Both the position numbers and the translations under genes were made by a program. 64,000 nucleotides of DNA, taken from Paragemmobacter straminiformis (lineage in GTDB: Bacteria > Pseudomonadota > Alphaproteobacteria > Rhodobacterales > Rhodobacteraceae). A model generated the notes under the pieces. That model saw only the letters and a program-made list of their open reading frames with translations, was not told the origin of the DNA and did not search any database. Below, in pieces: positions 9,108-18,276 of the stretch. Positions within the stretch are counted from its first letter, which is position 1; each line of letters begins with the position of its first letter. The DNA lies in NCBI RefSeq assembly GCF_014243445.1, contig NZ_JACLQD010000002.1, positions 868,001 through 932,000 of the forward strand, given 5' to 3'.

Positions 9108-10403
9108 ATGGCAGTCGAAATCCTGATGCCCGCGCTGTCTCCGACGATGGAGGAAGGCACGCTGGCCAAGTGGCTGGTCAAGGAAGGGGATGCGGTCAAA
9201 TCCGGACAGATCCTCGCCGAAATCGAAACCGACAAGGCGACGATGGAGTTCGAAGCCGTCGATGAGGGGATCATCGGCAAGCTTCTGGTCGCCGAAGGCA
9301 CGGCAGGCGTGAAGGTGAATGCGCCCATCGCCATCATGGTCGAGGAAGGGGAAGCCGCTGACGCCGCCCCTGCCCCCGCCAAGGCGGCACCCGTTGCAGC
9401 GGCGGCTCCGGTCACGGCGGCGGCTGCGCCGTCTGCGGCCCGGGCGGCCCTCGTCGCCGCGAGCGGGGCGCGCGTCTTCGCCTCACCCCTCGCCCGCCGT
9501 ATCGCGGCGGACAAGGGCCTCGACCTGACCAAGGTCCAGGGATCGGGCCCGCATGGCCGGATCGTCAAAGCGGATGTCGAAGGGGCCAAGCCCGTCGCGG
9601 CCAAGGCCGCTCCGGCTGCGGCAGCGCCGGCCCCTGTCGCGGCGGCCCCGGCAACGGCCTCGATGCCCACGGGCATGGCGGCCGAGACGGTCATGAAGAT
9701 GTATGCCGACCGCGCTTACGAGGAAGTTGCGCTCGACGGCATGCGCCGCACCATCGCGGCCCGCCTGACCGAGGCAAAGCAGACCATCCCGCATTTCTAC
9801 CTGCGGCGGGATGTCCGGCTCGACAACCTCATGGCCTTCCGCGAGCAGCTCAACAAGCAGCTCGAAGGGCGCGGCGTGAAGCTGTCGGTCAACGACTTCA
9901 TCATCAAGGCCAGCGCCTTGGCGTTGCAAGCCGTGCCGAATGCCAATGCCGTCTGGGCCGGTGACCGCATCCTGCGGATCAAGCCTTCGGATGTCGCCGT
10001 GGCGGTCGCCATCGACGGCGGGCTGTTCACGCCGGTTCTGAAGGACGCGCACCTGAAATCGCTGTCGAGCCTGTCAGCCGAGATGAAGGATCTGGCAGGG
10101 CGCGCCAAGACCAAGAAGCTCGCCCCGCATGAATATCAGGGCGGCAGCTTCGCCATCTCGAACCTTGGCATGATGGGCATCGACAACTTCGACGCGGTCA
10201 TCAACCCGCCGCACGGCTCTATTCTGGCGGTCGGCGCGGGCGTGAAGAAGCCTGTCGTGATGAAGGACGGGTCGATCGGCGTGGCGACGGTCATGTCCAT
10301 GACGCTGTCGGTCGATCACCGCGTGATCGACGGGGCGCTGGGGGCGGCCTTCCTTCAGGCCATCGTCGACAATCTGGAAAACCCGATGGCGATGCTGGCC
10401 TGA
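9108..10403 (+). CDS. pdhC: dihydrolipoamide acetyltransferase (PDH E2)
   Basis: E2 core of the PDH complex, transferring acetyl from lipoamide to CoA. Domains in order: lipoyl domain at residues 1-80 with Lys43 in ETDKATME, an Ala/Pro linker, and the peripheral subunit-binding domain at about residues 123-160 ([15 protein letters not shown] ... GSGPHGRI). A second Ala/Pro linker and the catalytic CAT domain follow, with the active-site motif DHRVIDG near residue 404. Only one lipoyl domain is present, the other being carried by PdhB. It ends the operon, 10 bp after pdhB, and a strong bidirectional terminator follows. Length of 431 residues is normal. Confidence 0.96.
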   Translation: MAVEILMPALSPTMEEGTLAKWLVKEGDAVKSGQILAEIETDKATMEFEAVDEGIIGKLLVAEGTAGVKVNAPIAIMVEEGEAADAAPAPAKAAPVAAAAPVTAAAAPSAARAALVAASGARVFASPLARRIAADKGLDLTKVQGSGPHGRIVKADVEGAKPVAAKAAPAAAAPAPVAAAPATASMPTGMAAETVMKMYADRAYEEVALDGMRRTIAARLTEAKQTIPHFYLRRDVRLDNLMAFREQLNKQLEGRGVKLSVNDFIIKASALALQAVPNANAVWAGDRILRIKPSDVAVAVAIDGGLFTPVLKDAHLKSLSSLSAEMKDLAGRAKTKKLAPHEYQGGSFAISNLGMMGIDNFDAVINPPHGSILAVGAGVKKPVVMKDGSIGVATVMSMTLSVDHRVIDGALGAAFLQAIVDNLENPMAMLA

Positions 10404-10424
10404 CAGCTATCGCAGAAAACAGAA

Positions 10425-10458
10425 AAGCCGCCGGAAGCAAGGGCTTCCGGCGGCTTCT
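10425..10458. terminator. bidirectional terminator between pdhC and cysE
   Basis: A perfect 12-bp stem, GCCGCCGGAAGC with GCTTCCGGCGGC, closes on a four-base loop. It is flanked by AAAA on the left and TTCTTC on the right. It should stop both the pdh operon and the minus-strand transcript ending with cysE. Confidence 0.9.
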
Positions 10459-10471
10459 TCATGCTATGGTT

Positions 10472-11284
10472 TCATTCACCCTGGGCTGCGAACCTGTGGT
10501 CCATGCTGACCGAGGGCTGGTCGCAACCGGCCTCGCCCACGATCCGGGCCGGCACGCCCGCCACCGTCTTGCACGGCGGCACGTCCGAAAGAACCACCGA
10601 CCCCGCCGCAATGCGGGTGCAATGGCCGATGTGGATATTGCCCAGCACCTTGGCCCCGGCGCCGATCAGAACACCATTGCCGATCTTGGGGTGGCGGTCG
10701 CCATCCTCTTTTCCGGTTCCGCCCAAAGTCACGGAATGCAGCATCGAGACATTGTCGCCCACGACCGCGGTTTCCCCGATCACGATGGAATGGGCGTGGT
10801 CGATCATGATACCCTTGCCGATCTTCGCCGCAGGGTGGATGTCGACGCCGAACACCTCGGACACCCGCATCTGCACGAAATAGGCAAGGTCCGTGCGCCC
10901 CTGCTGCCAAAGCCAATGGCCGACACGATAGGCCTGCACCGCCTGATAGCCTTTGAAGAACAGGATCGGCTGCAAATAGCGGTGGCAGGCAGGGTCACGG
11001 TCATAGACCGCCATAAGATCGGCCCGCGCCGATGCGCCAAGTTCGGGATCGGTGGCATAGGCTTCATCCGCGATCTCGCGCAGGATCTGTTCACTCATCT
11101 CGCCGCTCGCGAGTTTCAGCGAGAAACGGTAGGCCAGCGCCCGTTCCATCGACGAATGGTGCAACAGCGAGGAATGGATCAAACCGCCCAACAGCGGCTC
11201 GATGCGGATCGCCTCATGCGCCTCGTTGCACACACGCGCCCAGACCGGGTCGATGCTGCTGAGTTTGGGCTGGATCTCGGCCAT
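10472..11284 (-). CDS. cysE: serine O-acetyltransferase
   Basis: Acetylates L-serine with acetyl-CoA, the first step of cysteine synthesis. The N-terminal half is helical. The C-terminal half is a left-handed beta helix of hexapeptide repeats, with DIHPAAKIGKG, IDHAHSIVIGETAVVG and GNGVLIGAGAKVLG visible. The product is 270 residues from the ATG at 11284. An ATG at 11320 would add 12 unlikely residues. It lies immediately downstream of the GTA cluster on the same strand, and the last upstream reading frame overlaps its start by 71 bp. GTA readthrough would therefore reach it. Catalytic identity is firm. Confidence 0.95.
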   Translation of the reverse strand: MAEIQPKLSSIDPVWARVCNEAHEAIRIEPLLGGLIHSSLLHHSSMERALAYRFSLKLASGEMSEQILREIADEAYATDPELGASARADLMAVYDRDPACHRYLQPILFFKGYQAVQAYRVGHWLWQQGRTDLAYFVQMRVSEVFGVDIHPAAKIGKGIMIDHAHSIVIGETAVVGDNVSMLHSVTLGGTGKEDGDRHPKIGNGVLIGAGAKVLGNIHIGHCTRIAAGSVVLSDVPPCKTVAGVPARIVGEAGCDQPSVSMDHRFAAQGE

Positions 11285-11621
11285 GTGCTGCCTCCGCGTT
11301 CGAGAGCTTCCTTCTACCATATAGCCTTCGCTTAGGACAGTCCAAGCGTTGACGCCGCCAAAGCGTCAGCGCAAGGCAAGCCGCCGTCAGGGCCAGAATC
11401 CCTGTCTCGGACCAATCCGACAGCATTCTCCCCTGTGCCGCATAGACGCGCGACATCAGGCTGCCGTTGCCCCAGCGCGGGTGCAGCCGCCGGTGGCGTT
11501 TCATGAAGGCATGGGCCGCATGCGCCTCGGCGCAGAGGCGCAACGCGGCGTCGATGGCATCGGGATGGCCCGAAATCGCCCCTGCCAGCGCCAGAACATC
11601 CCCGACTTGCACCTGCCGCAT
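11214..11621 (-). CDS. DUF7742-like protein at the 3' end of the GTA cluster
   Basis: Small protein following g15, starting ATGA-overlapped with its stop. It resembles the short unknown protein that follows the megatron gene in RcGTA-type clusters (rcc01699-like). The conserved part is residues 1-60, with EAHAAHAFMKRHRRLHP and WGNGSLM. Family members are usually about 90-100 residues. Here the frame stays open to 135 residues and enters cysE by 71 bp. A neighbouring frame would instead stop at 11332, so a small frameshift near 11345-11360 could explain the long tail. The N-terminal assignment is moderate, and the true C-terminus is uncertain. Function is unknown. Confidence 0.55.
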   Translation of the reverse strand: MRQVQVGDVLALAGAISGHPDAIDAALRLCAEAHAAHAFMKRHRRLHPRWGNGSLMSRVYAAQGRMLSDWSETGILALTAACLALTLWRRQRLDCPKRRLYGRRKLSNAEAAHGRDPAQTQQHRPGLGACVQRGA

Positions 11622-14600
11622 CAGCCGGCCACCACGCTGCGAAACGGGCCGGGGCCGAAGCGGGCCGACAGTTGCGCGACCGAAACCGTCGCCCCGGCAC
11701 CGTCTGCGGCCCGCATGGCGGCGCCATAGGTCCATTGCGGGGCTGCCACTTCCACTTGCCGCAGCAGGTTTCCACCGGCAAAGACCCGCACCATATAGGC
11801 CTCGCGCTCCTCTCCCAGCGGCACCTCCGAGGAAATCCAGCTGTCCCCGTCCACCCGCGTGCGTCGCACCCAATTGACCAGAAGGTCGTTGCCTTGCGCG
11901 AGCAGTCGCAGATGCGCCACCGGATAGGGCCGCAGACCGGCCCCGATGAAAGCGTCAGAGCGCACCACCACGTCGGCATCGTCATATCCCCGCAGCGCCG
12001 CGCCGATCCGCCAGGTGCGCGCCAGCCCCCGCGCCTCGGGCGGCAGGTCGATCTGCTTCAGGCTCCGGTCGATCAGCACGATCTGGCTGCCCACCGGCCA
12101 GACCTCGGGCATCAGACCGTCGGTCCCGCATTGGCCGCGCAAACGAACCGACAATTCCCACGTATCCGCAGAAACCAATGCGGCCTCGGCGAACTGGAAC
12201 AGCTCCCAGCGGTCCGAACTCCCGTCGCCGATCGCCGCAAGATTGGCCCCGTTCAGAACCGACAGGGCCGGCACCGCGCCCAGCGCCCCGCCTTCGATGC
12301 GCACGCGCAGGGGTTCGCCGCGATCCCACAATGCCGCGCGGGCGGCAAGCAACGGCGTTTCGGTCACCCCGATCACCGAAGGTGCGGCAAGAACCGTGTT
12401 CAAGGCAAAATCATCCTCGCCATCAGCAACCCACACTGCCACCCGTCCAGGCCACGGGTCGGCCACCGCGGCGACATGCGGCGCATGGGGCACCTCGCTT
12501 CCCTTCATCAGCGGAAGGTCCAGAAAAAGCGGATAGACCTCGACCGGAGGGGTGAACGATGCAAGCGCCGACCCCTGCGCGTCGGACCGGGACGGGACAT
12601 AGACACCGGCTTCCACCCGCACGGCCTCGACCGCAAGGTCGTCGCCCTGCTGCACCCGGTCGATCCTCCAGCGCTGCCCCGCAAAGCCAAGCACATCCCC
12701 GGCCCCGATCTGCGACATCGAGGGCGGCAAGCGCAGGCGCAGCCCGTCCCGTGCCACCTGCGCCTCGGCAAGCCAGCGTTCGGCCACGCCTGTCGCCTCG
12801 GGTGGCAGCAACACCAACGGCGCCTCCTGGTCCAGCGCGGTTGCATCTGCCGCATCCGGCAAGGCCGCCTCGGCCACCTTTGCGGCATAGTCTGCTTCGG
12901 CCTCGACATAGCCCACACGCAGACGTCCCGCCAGGTCATCACCCTGCCCGCGCGTGATCTCGAAATCACCCTCGTCATCGGCGACAAGCGCATCGGCCCC
13001 GACCCAGGCCGTCACCCTTGCATCGCGGGTTCTGAACGACAGCCCCCCTTCGGCCTCGATCGCATCAAAGCCCGCCGCCAGCATCAGCGGTTGCAAAGCC
13101 GCCCGTCCCGAAGCCGCCTCGCCCAGCGCATAGCCGCGCACCAGACCGTGCAACCCCGCCAGATCGACCGCATCGAACCCCGCCCGTCCGACGATTTCCG
13201 CCACGACCGAGGCAAGAGGCTGCGCCGTGACGCGGCCGTTCAGCCAATGCCCCCGCGCATAATTCGCCCCGTCGCCCCACAGATCGCCCCTGCCCGGAAA
13301 GGTCGGAAAAGGGCGCGCATCCCAAGCCCAGGCATGGGCATGCGCCATATCGACCATCGGCGCGCCATAGATATCGGAAAGCGGGTTGTTCGCGGCATCG
13401 GCCCAATAGGCTGACATCGCCCGATAGTATTGCATCTGCGCCAGATCATCGCGCGTCGCGCGACTGGCACGGGGCGCGGCCGATTCCGACGAGGCCGGAT
13501 CGATGAACAGATTGGGCTGGTTCGTCCCCCGATCGACCGCTCCGCACCCGTATTCGGTAAAGACAATCGGCTTTGACTGCGGCACCCAGCCCGTCGGCAG
13601 CGCGGCGCGGACGCCGTCGATCCGCTCGTGATGCGGATTGGACCACCAACCGCGCAAGTCCTTGACACGCCAGACCCACGGCTCGCCCTGATCGTCCGAA
13701 ATCGGCAGGCGCCGCTGCGCGGCCTCGCCTTCGGGGCTGTCATAATACCAGTCGAACCCTTCACCACCCGCGACATTGGCTGCAAGATAGGCCAGATCAT
13801 AGGCCGATCCATAAGCCGCATCCGCCTGCGCCTCGCCCTCGCGCCAGTCCGACAACGGCATGTAATTGTCGATCCCGATGAAATCGATGTTCGCATCGGA
13901 CCACAGAGGATCAAGCTGGAAATACCGGTTTCCGTCGGCGGACAGCCCTGCATATTCCGACCAGTCCGCAGCATAGCTGATCTTGGTGCCCGGCCCGAGG
14001 ATCGCACGCACATCCGCGGCCAGACTGCGCAGCGCCGCAACGGCGGGAAAGCTGTCACCCGCGCCGCGAATGGCCGTCAGCCCCCGCATTTCCGAGCCGA
14101 TGCAAAAGGCGTCGACCCCACCTGCCAGCACGCAAAGTTTCGCGTAATGCAGGATAAACCGGCGAAATCCCCAATCGCCCGCAGGACCGGTATAAATCAC
14201 ACCCCCCGCCTCGACCGCGAATTGTGATGCGCCTGCCTGCCCGAAGAACGCCGCAACCTCCGCCTCGGCTGCGGCTGTGCGGTCAGGACTGCCGGCGCGG
14301 CCCGGTGCAACCGAAAGCGTCATCCGCCCCCGCCAGGGCAGGGCGGGCTGTCCCGCATCGCCGCCATAGGGGTCGGGCAAGGCATTCCCCGCCAGCTGAT
14401 CCATCAGAAGGAAGGGATAGAACATCACCTCCTGACCACCGGATCGAATGGCACGGATCGCCTCGATCACCGCGGCATCGGCCGGCGTGCCGCCATAGAT
14501 CGATTTGCCGCCCACCCGCGGCACCAGCGCCGCAGCACCCCGCGCGATCCCGCCCGCCCGCCACGGCATGCCCTTCCCGTCGGTCTCGCGCTGTTCGACC

Positions 14601-15502
14601 TTGGGCCGAACATCGCATGCGCCGCAGCGCAAATCCCCCCCGAACCACGACACCACCAGCGACACCGACCGGACCGAGGGCACCTCGCCGCGCAATTGCC
14701 GCAGCGACAGGGCAAAATCCGTCCGCCCCGAAGGCGTATGCACATTCGCCGTCTTGCCCGAAGCCAGCCCCTTGGCATAGCGCACCGGAGTCGTGGCAAG
14801 CGCATATTCCCCCGTCCCCGGAATCATCGCCACGCCACGCAGGCTTTCTGCAAAAGCCGGAAGGCTTTCAACCAGCGGCCCCTGCGCCTGACGGAACACC
14901 TCGAACGAGAACTGCGGCACACGGTTGCCGAACTCTCCCAGCGGCAAATCCTCGAAAACCACATAGGCCGTGCCGCGATAGGCGGGCGCGGCATCGGCCC
15001 CCTTTGCAGCCGCGATCGCCGGATCAGGCATCTGCGTCTCGGTCCCGCGATAGAAGCGCATTCCCAAGCGGCCCGTATCCACCTCGACCCCGTCTGCCCA
15101 GACCCGCCCGATCCGGCGTATGACACCTTCACCCAGCGCCACCGCCAGACTGACCGAATAGCTGAACTCGACCGTCTCGGGCTGCGGTGTGCCCTTGCCG
15201 GTGCCGCCCTGCTTCACCCGCCGCTCCGTGTAGCCCGAGGCCCAGATCACCTGCCCCCCGATCCGCACGCGCCCCCAGACAAGGGGCAGCACCGCCCCCT
15301 CGCCTGCCCCCATCAGCCGCAGGCGTTCCATCCGCCCGACCTGCACAGGCTCGGCACCCGCCCCGAGCAAACGCTGGTCGATGGCGCGGCCGATGGTCGC
15401 CCCCACCGCCCGCCCGATCACTGCGCCCGTCAAGCCAAGCACAGACCCGCCCACCGCCGACCCAAAGGCCGACCCCGCCGCCGCCAAGACAAGCGTCGCC
15501 AT
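11621..15502 (-). CDS. GTA g15, megatron baseplate protein
   Basis: Multidomain baseplate and tail-tip protein of about 1,293 residues, proposed in RcGTA to contact the host envelope and help open the path for DNA. The start is the ATG at 15502 (MATLVLAAAGSAFGSAVGG), a glycine/alanine-rich membrane-active-looking N-terminus. A TIM-barrel glycoside-hydrolase-like domain covers about residues 410-720 (FCIGSEMRGLT, FIGIDNYMPLSDW, PIVFTEYGCGAVD). A phage-tail domain and an rcc01698-like C-terminal domain follow. An in-frame extension upstream to 15634 lies inside g14 and is not coding. It is the largest gene of the cluster and is intact. Enzymatic activity of the barrel is unproven in this family. 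Confidence 0.93.
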   Translation of the reverse strand: MATLVLAAAGSAFGSAVGGSVLGLTGAVIGRAVGATIGRAIDQRLLGAGAEPVQVGRMERLRLMGAGEGAVLPLVWGRVRIGGQVIWASGYTERRVKQGGTGKGTPQPETVEFSYSVSLAVALGEGVIRRIGRVWADGVEVDTGRLGMRFYRGTETQMPDPAIAAAKGADAAPAYRGTAYVVFEDLPLGEFGNRVPQFSFEVFRQAQGPLVESLPAFAESLRGVAMIPGTGEYALATTPVRYAKGLASGKTANVHTPSGRTDFALSLRQLRGEVPSVRSVSLVVSWFGGDLRCGACDVRPKVEQRETDGKGMPWRAGGIARGAAALVPRVGGKSIYGGTPADAAVIEAIRAIRSGGQEVMFYPFLLMDQLAGNALPDPYGGDAGQPALPWRGRMTLSVAPGRAGSPDRTAAAEAEVAAFFGQAGASQFAVEAGGVIYTGPAGDWGFRRFILHYAKLCVLAGGVDAFCIGSEMRGLTAIRGAGDSFPAVAALRSLAADVRAILGPGTKISYAADWSEYAGLSADGNRYFQLDPLWSDANIDFIGIDNYMPLSDWREGEAQADAAYGSAYDLAYLAANVAGGEGFDWYYDSPEGEAAQRRLPISDDQGEPWVWRVKDLRGWWSNPHHERIDGVRAALPTGWVPQSKPIVFTEYGCGAVDRGTNQPNLFIDPASSESAAPRASRATRDDLAQMQYYRAMSAYWADAANNPLSDIYGAPMVDMAHAHAWAWDARPFPTFPGRGDLWGDGANYARGHWLNGRVTAQPLASVVAEIVGRAGFDAVDLAGLHGLVRGYALGEAASGRAALQPLMLAAGFDAIEAEGGLSFRTRDARVTAWVGADALVADDEGDFEITRGQGDDLAGRLRVGYVEAEADYAAKVAEAALPDAADATALDQEAPLVLLPPEATGVAERWLAEAQVARDGLRLRLPPSMSQIGAGDVLGFAGQRWRIDRVQQGDDLAVEAVRVEAGVYVPSRSDAQGSALASFTPPVEVYPLFLDLPLMKGSEVPHAPHVAAVADPWPGRVAVWVADGEDDFALNTVLAAPSVIGVTETPLLAARAALWDRGEPLRVRIEGGALGAVPALSVLNGANLAAIGDGSSDRWELFQFAEAALVSADTWELSVRLRGQCGTDGLMPEVWPVGSQIVLIDRSLKQIDLPPEARGLARTWRIGAALRGYDDADVVVRSDAFIGAGLRPYPVAHLRLLAQGNDLLVNWVRRTRVDGDSWISSEVPLGEEREAYMVRVFAGGNLLRQVEVAAPQWTYGAAMRAADGAGATVSVAQLSARFGPGPFRSVVAG

Positions 15503-15521
15503 TCCGCAGCCCTCCCGAAAA

Positions 15522-15944
15522 CTAGTGCCCCGGAAACCGGAACAGCCCCACGACCCGCCGCCGCCAAGGCTGCGACAACGGGCTTTCGACGACCCCATGC
15601 CCGCTGTAGGCATGGACAAACCAGGCCGCCTCACCCGCGACCGACAGAATTCCCAGATGCTTTGCCACCGCCGTATCGCGCATCCGGAACAGCAACACCG
15701 CCCCCGCGTGCCAATCCGTCACCGGCTCCAGCCACCGCTGCGCCGCCGCGGCCAGATCCTCGCGCCGTGTCGCCTCGGACCAATCGGGCGAATAGCGGGG
15801 GACCGCCTCGGGTTCCGCCCCAAGAACCTCGCGCCAGACGCCGCGCAGCAGGCCAAGGCAATCAGCCCCCGCCCCCTTCACGCTCGCCTGATGCAGATAG
15901 GGCGTGCCGATCCAGCCCCGCGCGGCCTGCACCACCGCCGACAT
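15522..15944 (-). CDS. GTA g14, NlpC/P60-type cell-wall peptidase
   Basis: Papain-like NlpC/P60 peptidase of 140 residues, thought to cut recipient peptidoglycan during DNA delivery. The catalytic cysteine is in GADCLGLLRG near residue 30, and the likely histidine is in KHLGILS near residue 103. The start is the ATG at 15944, overlapping the g13 stop as ATGA. A longer in-frame reading begins inside g13 and is rejected. It lies 19 bp before g15. Identification rests on the Cys motif, length and synteny. Confidence 0.9.
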   Translation of the reverse strand: MSAVVQAARGWIGTPYLHQASVKGAGADCLGLLRGVWREVLGAEPEAVPRYSPDWSEATRREDLAAAAQRWLEPVTDWHAGAVLLFRMRDTAVAKHLGILSVAGEAAWFVHAYSGHGVVESPLSQPWRRRVVGLFRFPGH

Positions 15945-16794
15945 CAGCGCAAACTCCGCTGCGGGCTGGCGGTCAGCCAATCGGCATTCGGCACATCCGG
16001 AAAGCCCCGGAAATTCGCGAAATTGTCGAACTTGGCGCGACAGGTCACGGCGCGCTTGTCGCAGCCTGCATCCAGCACGACCCGATCCCCCACAAGCGGC
16101 GTCGCGCCGAACTCGTGCCACAGCTCGACCACCCGCACAGCCCCCAGACTCCGGTCCGACTTGATCCAGCCCTTCAGCCCCGCCGCCGGTCCGTCCAGCA
16201 CGCGGCAGGCCCCCCGCTCGAACCAGCCCGACTCGAATCCTCCGCTGCCGTCGAGTTCCATAACCCCTCCGTCGCGCAACCCGCGCAGCACAAAGGTCGC
16301 GCCATACCCCGGCAAAGTCAGATCAAAGCCGCACCGCGCATCGCCCAGCGCGGCATCGCATCCCGCCTGTATGACCCGCCCCATCGGACGGTTCAGGGCC
16401 TCGGTCAGGCCGCGCAATTCGGTGCGGAACCCGCCCGCGCCATGCGCCACCTCGCCCATATGCCGCGAAAGCGCAGCATGCGCTCCTCCGGCGTCACCCA
16501 GTTCACCAGCCAGCAGCGCACCTCGGCCCCGTCATAGCGGCCCGCCCGAAGATCGGCCTCGGTCACTGCCGCATCGGACAGCGCCCCCACCGCTTCGGTA
16601 TTGTCCACCGACAGGCCCGTGCTTTGCTCAAGCGCCCGTGCGGTCAGACCCGTTCCCGCACGAAACCGCAGGCCCTCGAACTCCAGATCGCGGTCATGAT
16701 CGGTGAAACCCAGCGTTACCCCGTCCTGACGCCGCACCGCCCAGCACAGACAGGTCGTGGTCACCCCTTGCGCCAGATGCTCCAGCACAGTCAT
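15944..16794 (-). pseudogene. GTA g13, tail hub protein, frameshifted
   Basis: DUF2163-type hub protein that joins distal tail and megatron in RcGTA. The reading frame is split. Residues from 16794 run in one frame through WLVNWVTPEERMLRFRG and then lose homology, stopping at 16405. The remaining half, from GEVAHGAGGFRTELRG to the stop at 15944, lies in another frame. The two halves together make about 283 residues, the expected family length. They join near 16458-16464 if one base is added. No slippery heptamer and no ribosome site for the second half are visible. It is either a real inactivating deletion or a sequencing error. It overlaps g12 and g14 by 4 bp and 1 bp. Confidence 0.85.
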
Positions 16795-17423
16795 ATCCGC
16801 ACCTCGACCACCGGCACCTGCGGCACATCCCCGGCGCGGAAGGACGCGACCGAAACCTGTATCGCATCCGTGTCAAAGCGCGCGGGCACGTCGAACTCGA
16901 ACCCCGCCGTCACCGCAACACCCAGATCCGGGGGGATCGCAAAGGTCACCGCGCCCGTCAGATAATCGACCGTGAACTCGACGCTCTCGACCTTGTCATC
17001 CCCCGCAAGGGCCACGACCACCGAGCCGGACACAGGCTTCGCCACCGGACGCCGATAGGGCACTCCCGTCGGGTCATAGGTCTTGGCAAGCTGAAAGACC
17101 GTGGTCACCCCGTCACCCGTGCCGATCACCTGATCCAGCGGCCCGACAGACTTTGACGGGGGGCATGACCGATAATCCGCCCAATCCTTCCAGCGGAACC
17201 CGTAAAGCCGTCCCCGTCGCGCCTCGAAAAAGGCGATCAACGCCTCGACATCGTCAAGCGAGCGCAGGCCAAGCCCCGCGTCATAGCGCCTGCGCGAATG
17301 CGCCCAGGGCGTGTTGCGCTCCTCGTAGCCGTTTGCCAGCGTCACCACCTGCGTGCGCCGCTCCGGTCCGCCGGTCGACCCGAAACTCAGGTTTGCCGGA
17401 AACCGCACCTCGTGAAATGCCAT
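16791..17423 (-). CDS. GTA g12, distal tail protein (DUF2460)
   Basis: Distal tail component connecting the tail tube to the baseplate hub. It is 210 residues and begins MAFHEVRFPANLSFGSTGG, the usual DUF2460 N-terminus. The FRWKDWADYRS segment and VDYLTGAVTFA segment are also typical. It overlaps g13 by the ATGA tetranucleotide and follows g11 by 9 bp. No signal peptide or membrane helix is seen. Synteny and motif agree. Confidence 0.9.
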   Translation of the reverse strand: MAFHEVRFPANLSFGSTGGPERRTQVVTLANGYEERNTPWAHSRRRYDAGLGLRSLDDVEALIAFFEARRGRLYGFRWKDWADYRSCPPSKSVGPLDQVIGTGDGVTTVFQLAKTYDPTGVPYRRPVAKPVSGSVVVALAGDDKVESVEFTVDYLTGAVTFAIPPDLGVAVTAGFEFDVPARFDTDAIQVSVASFRAGDVPQVPVVEVRI

Positions 17424-17432
17424 GCCTCGCCC

Positions 17433-18086
17433 TCACCTGTTTCTCTGACCACGGGCCAGCGCCCGCGCTGCCTGCGCTGCAATCTGGCTCTGGCTGCGCT
17501 GGAACCCCTGCACATCCGGCGTTGCGATGTTCATCACCACGGTCACCGGCCGGCCGCCCCCGCCCGCCTGCACACCGAGGCGCCCGTCAGGCCCCCTCGC
17601 CAGCGGCATGATCGCCTCGGGCCCGGCCTCGCCCATCAGCCCGCGCCCGCCGCGCATCGCAAAGCCCGTGGGCTGCGCGACGACACCTCCCTTGGCAAAG
17701 GGCATGACCCGCCCTTGCGAAAAGGCTCCGCCCTTGGCAAAGCCAAGCGCCCCTCCCAAGGCCCCCGCCACCCCCTCGGCAAGCGCCGATCCAAGCGCGT
17801 TCTGCACCGGCTTGATCGCGATCCCGTAGACCGAGGTGACCATGCTCTGCGCCACCTGCCTGAGAGCATCCGACAGCCGCAGCCCGTCGAACATCACCCC
17901 GTCAAAGGCCCGCCGCAGCCCGCCCGCAAGCCCCGCCGAAAGCGTGTTCACCTCGCGCCCCGTGAAAACCAGCGTCTCGCCCATCCGCGCGACTTCCGCG
18001 TCAAAGGCCGCCGTCATACCGGCCGCCGCCCCCATCCGCGTCTCGAGCGCCGCGATCTGGTCGGCCAGCGTGTCGATCTCAGCCAT
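17433..18086 (-). CDS. GTA g11, tail tape measure protein
   Basis: Tape measure protein setting tail length, only 217 residues, in line with the very short tape measure of RcGTA. An N-terminal coiled coil (DQIAALETRM) is followed by a Gly/Ala-rich hydrophobic middle (GSALAEGVAGALGGALG) and the conserved FAKGGAF and FAKGGVV repeats. The GEAGPEAIMPLARGPDGRLGV motif typical of phage tape measures comes next. Its start overlaps the g10.1 gene by 8 bp. The repeated FAKGG motif and C-terminal QSQIAAQAARALARG helix support the call. Confidence 0.9.
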   Translation of the reverse strand: MAEIDTLADQIAALETRMGAAAGMTAAFDAEVARMGETLVFTGREVNTLSAGLAGGLRRAFDGVMFDGLRLSDALRQVAQSMVTSVYGIAIKPVQNALGSALAEGVAGALGGALGFAKGGAFSQGRVMPFAKGGVVAQPTGFAMRGGRGLMGEAGPEAIMPLARGPDGRLGVQAGGGGRPVTVVMNIATPDVQGFQRSQSQIAAQAARALARGQRNR

Positions 18087-18276
18087 TCCCGCCCCTCCTG
18101 TCAGGGTAAGCGGCGGCCAGTTCCTCCAGCCGCGCCCGCGTCAGGGGCGGAACCGCCTGTTCCGCCCCCAGCATCATCCGCAATTCCGCAGGCGTCAGCG
18201 CCCAGAACTCGGCCGGCCGCAAACGCAGCCCCTCCAGCCCCGCCCGCATCAAGGCTGGCCAGTCGAAACCGCTCAT
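18079..18276 (-). CDS. GTA g10.1, small tail assembly chaperone (DUF2376)
   Basis: A 65-residue protein between g10 and the tape measure gene, the normal place for a tail assembly chaperone. The core reads LRLRPAEFWALTPAEL, the conserved DUF2376 segment. It overlaps g10 by four bases (ATGA) and g11 by eight. In phages with long tails, a pair of chaperones coats the tape measure before tube assembly. That role is inferred here from position and family. Confidence 0.85.
   Translation of the reverse strand: MSGFDWPALMRAGLEGLRLRPAEFWALTPAELRMMLGAEQAVPPLTRARLEELAAAYPDRRGGNG

Noticed and set aside
16405-16459. Two separate proteins from g13 by internal re-initiation at the ATG at 16459.
   Set aside because: No ribosome binding site precedes that ATG, and each half is an incomplete domain.
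16400-16520. Programmed frameshifting as the reason for the split g13.
   Set aside because: The junction sequence (CGCGGCATATGGGCGAGG on the minus strand) has no slippery heptamer and no obvious downstream stimulator, and RcGTA g13 is a single frame.
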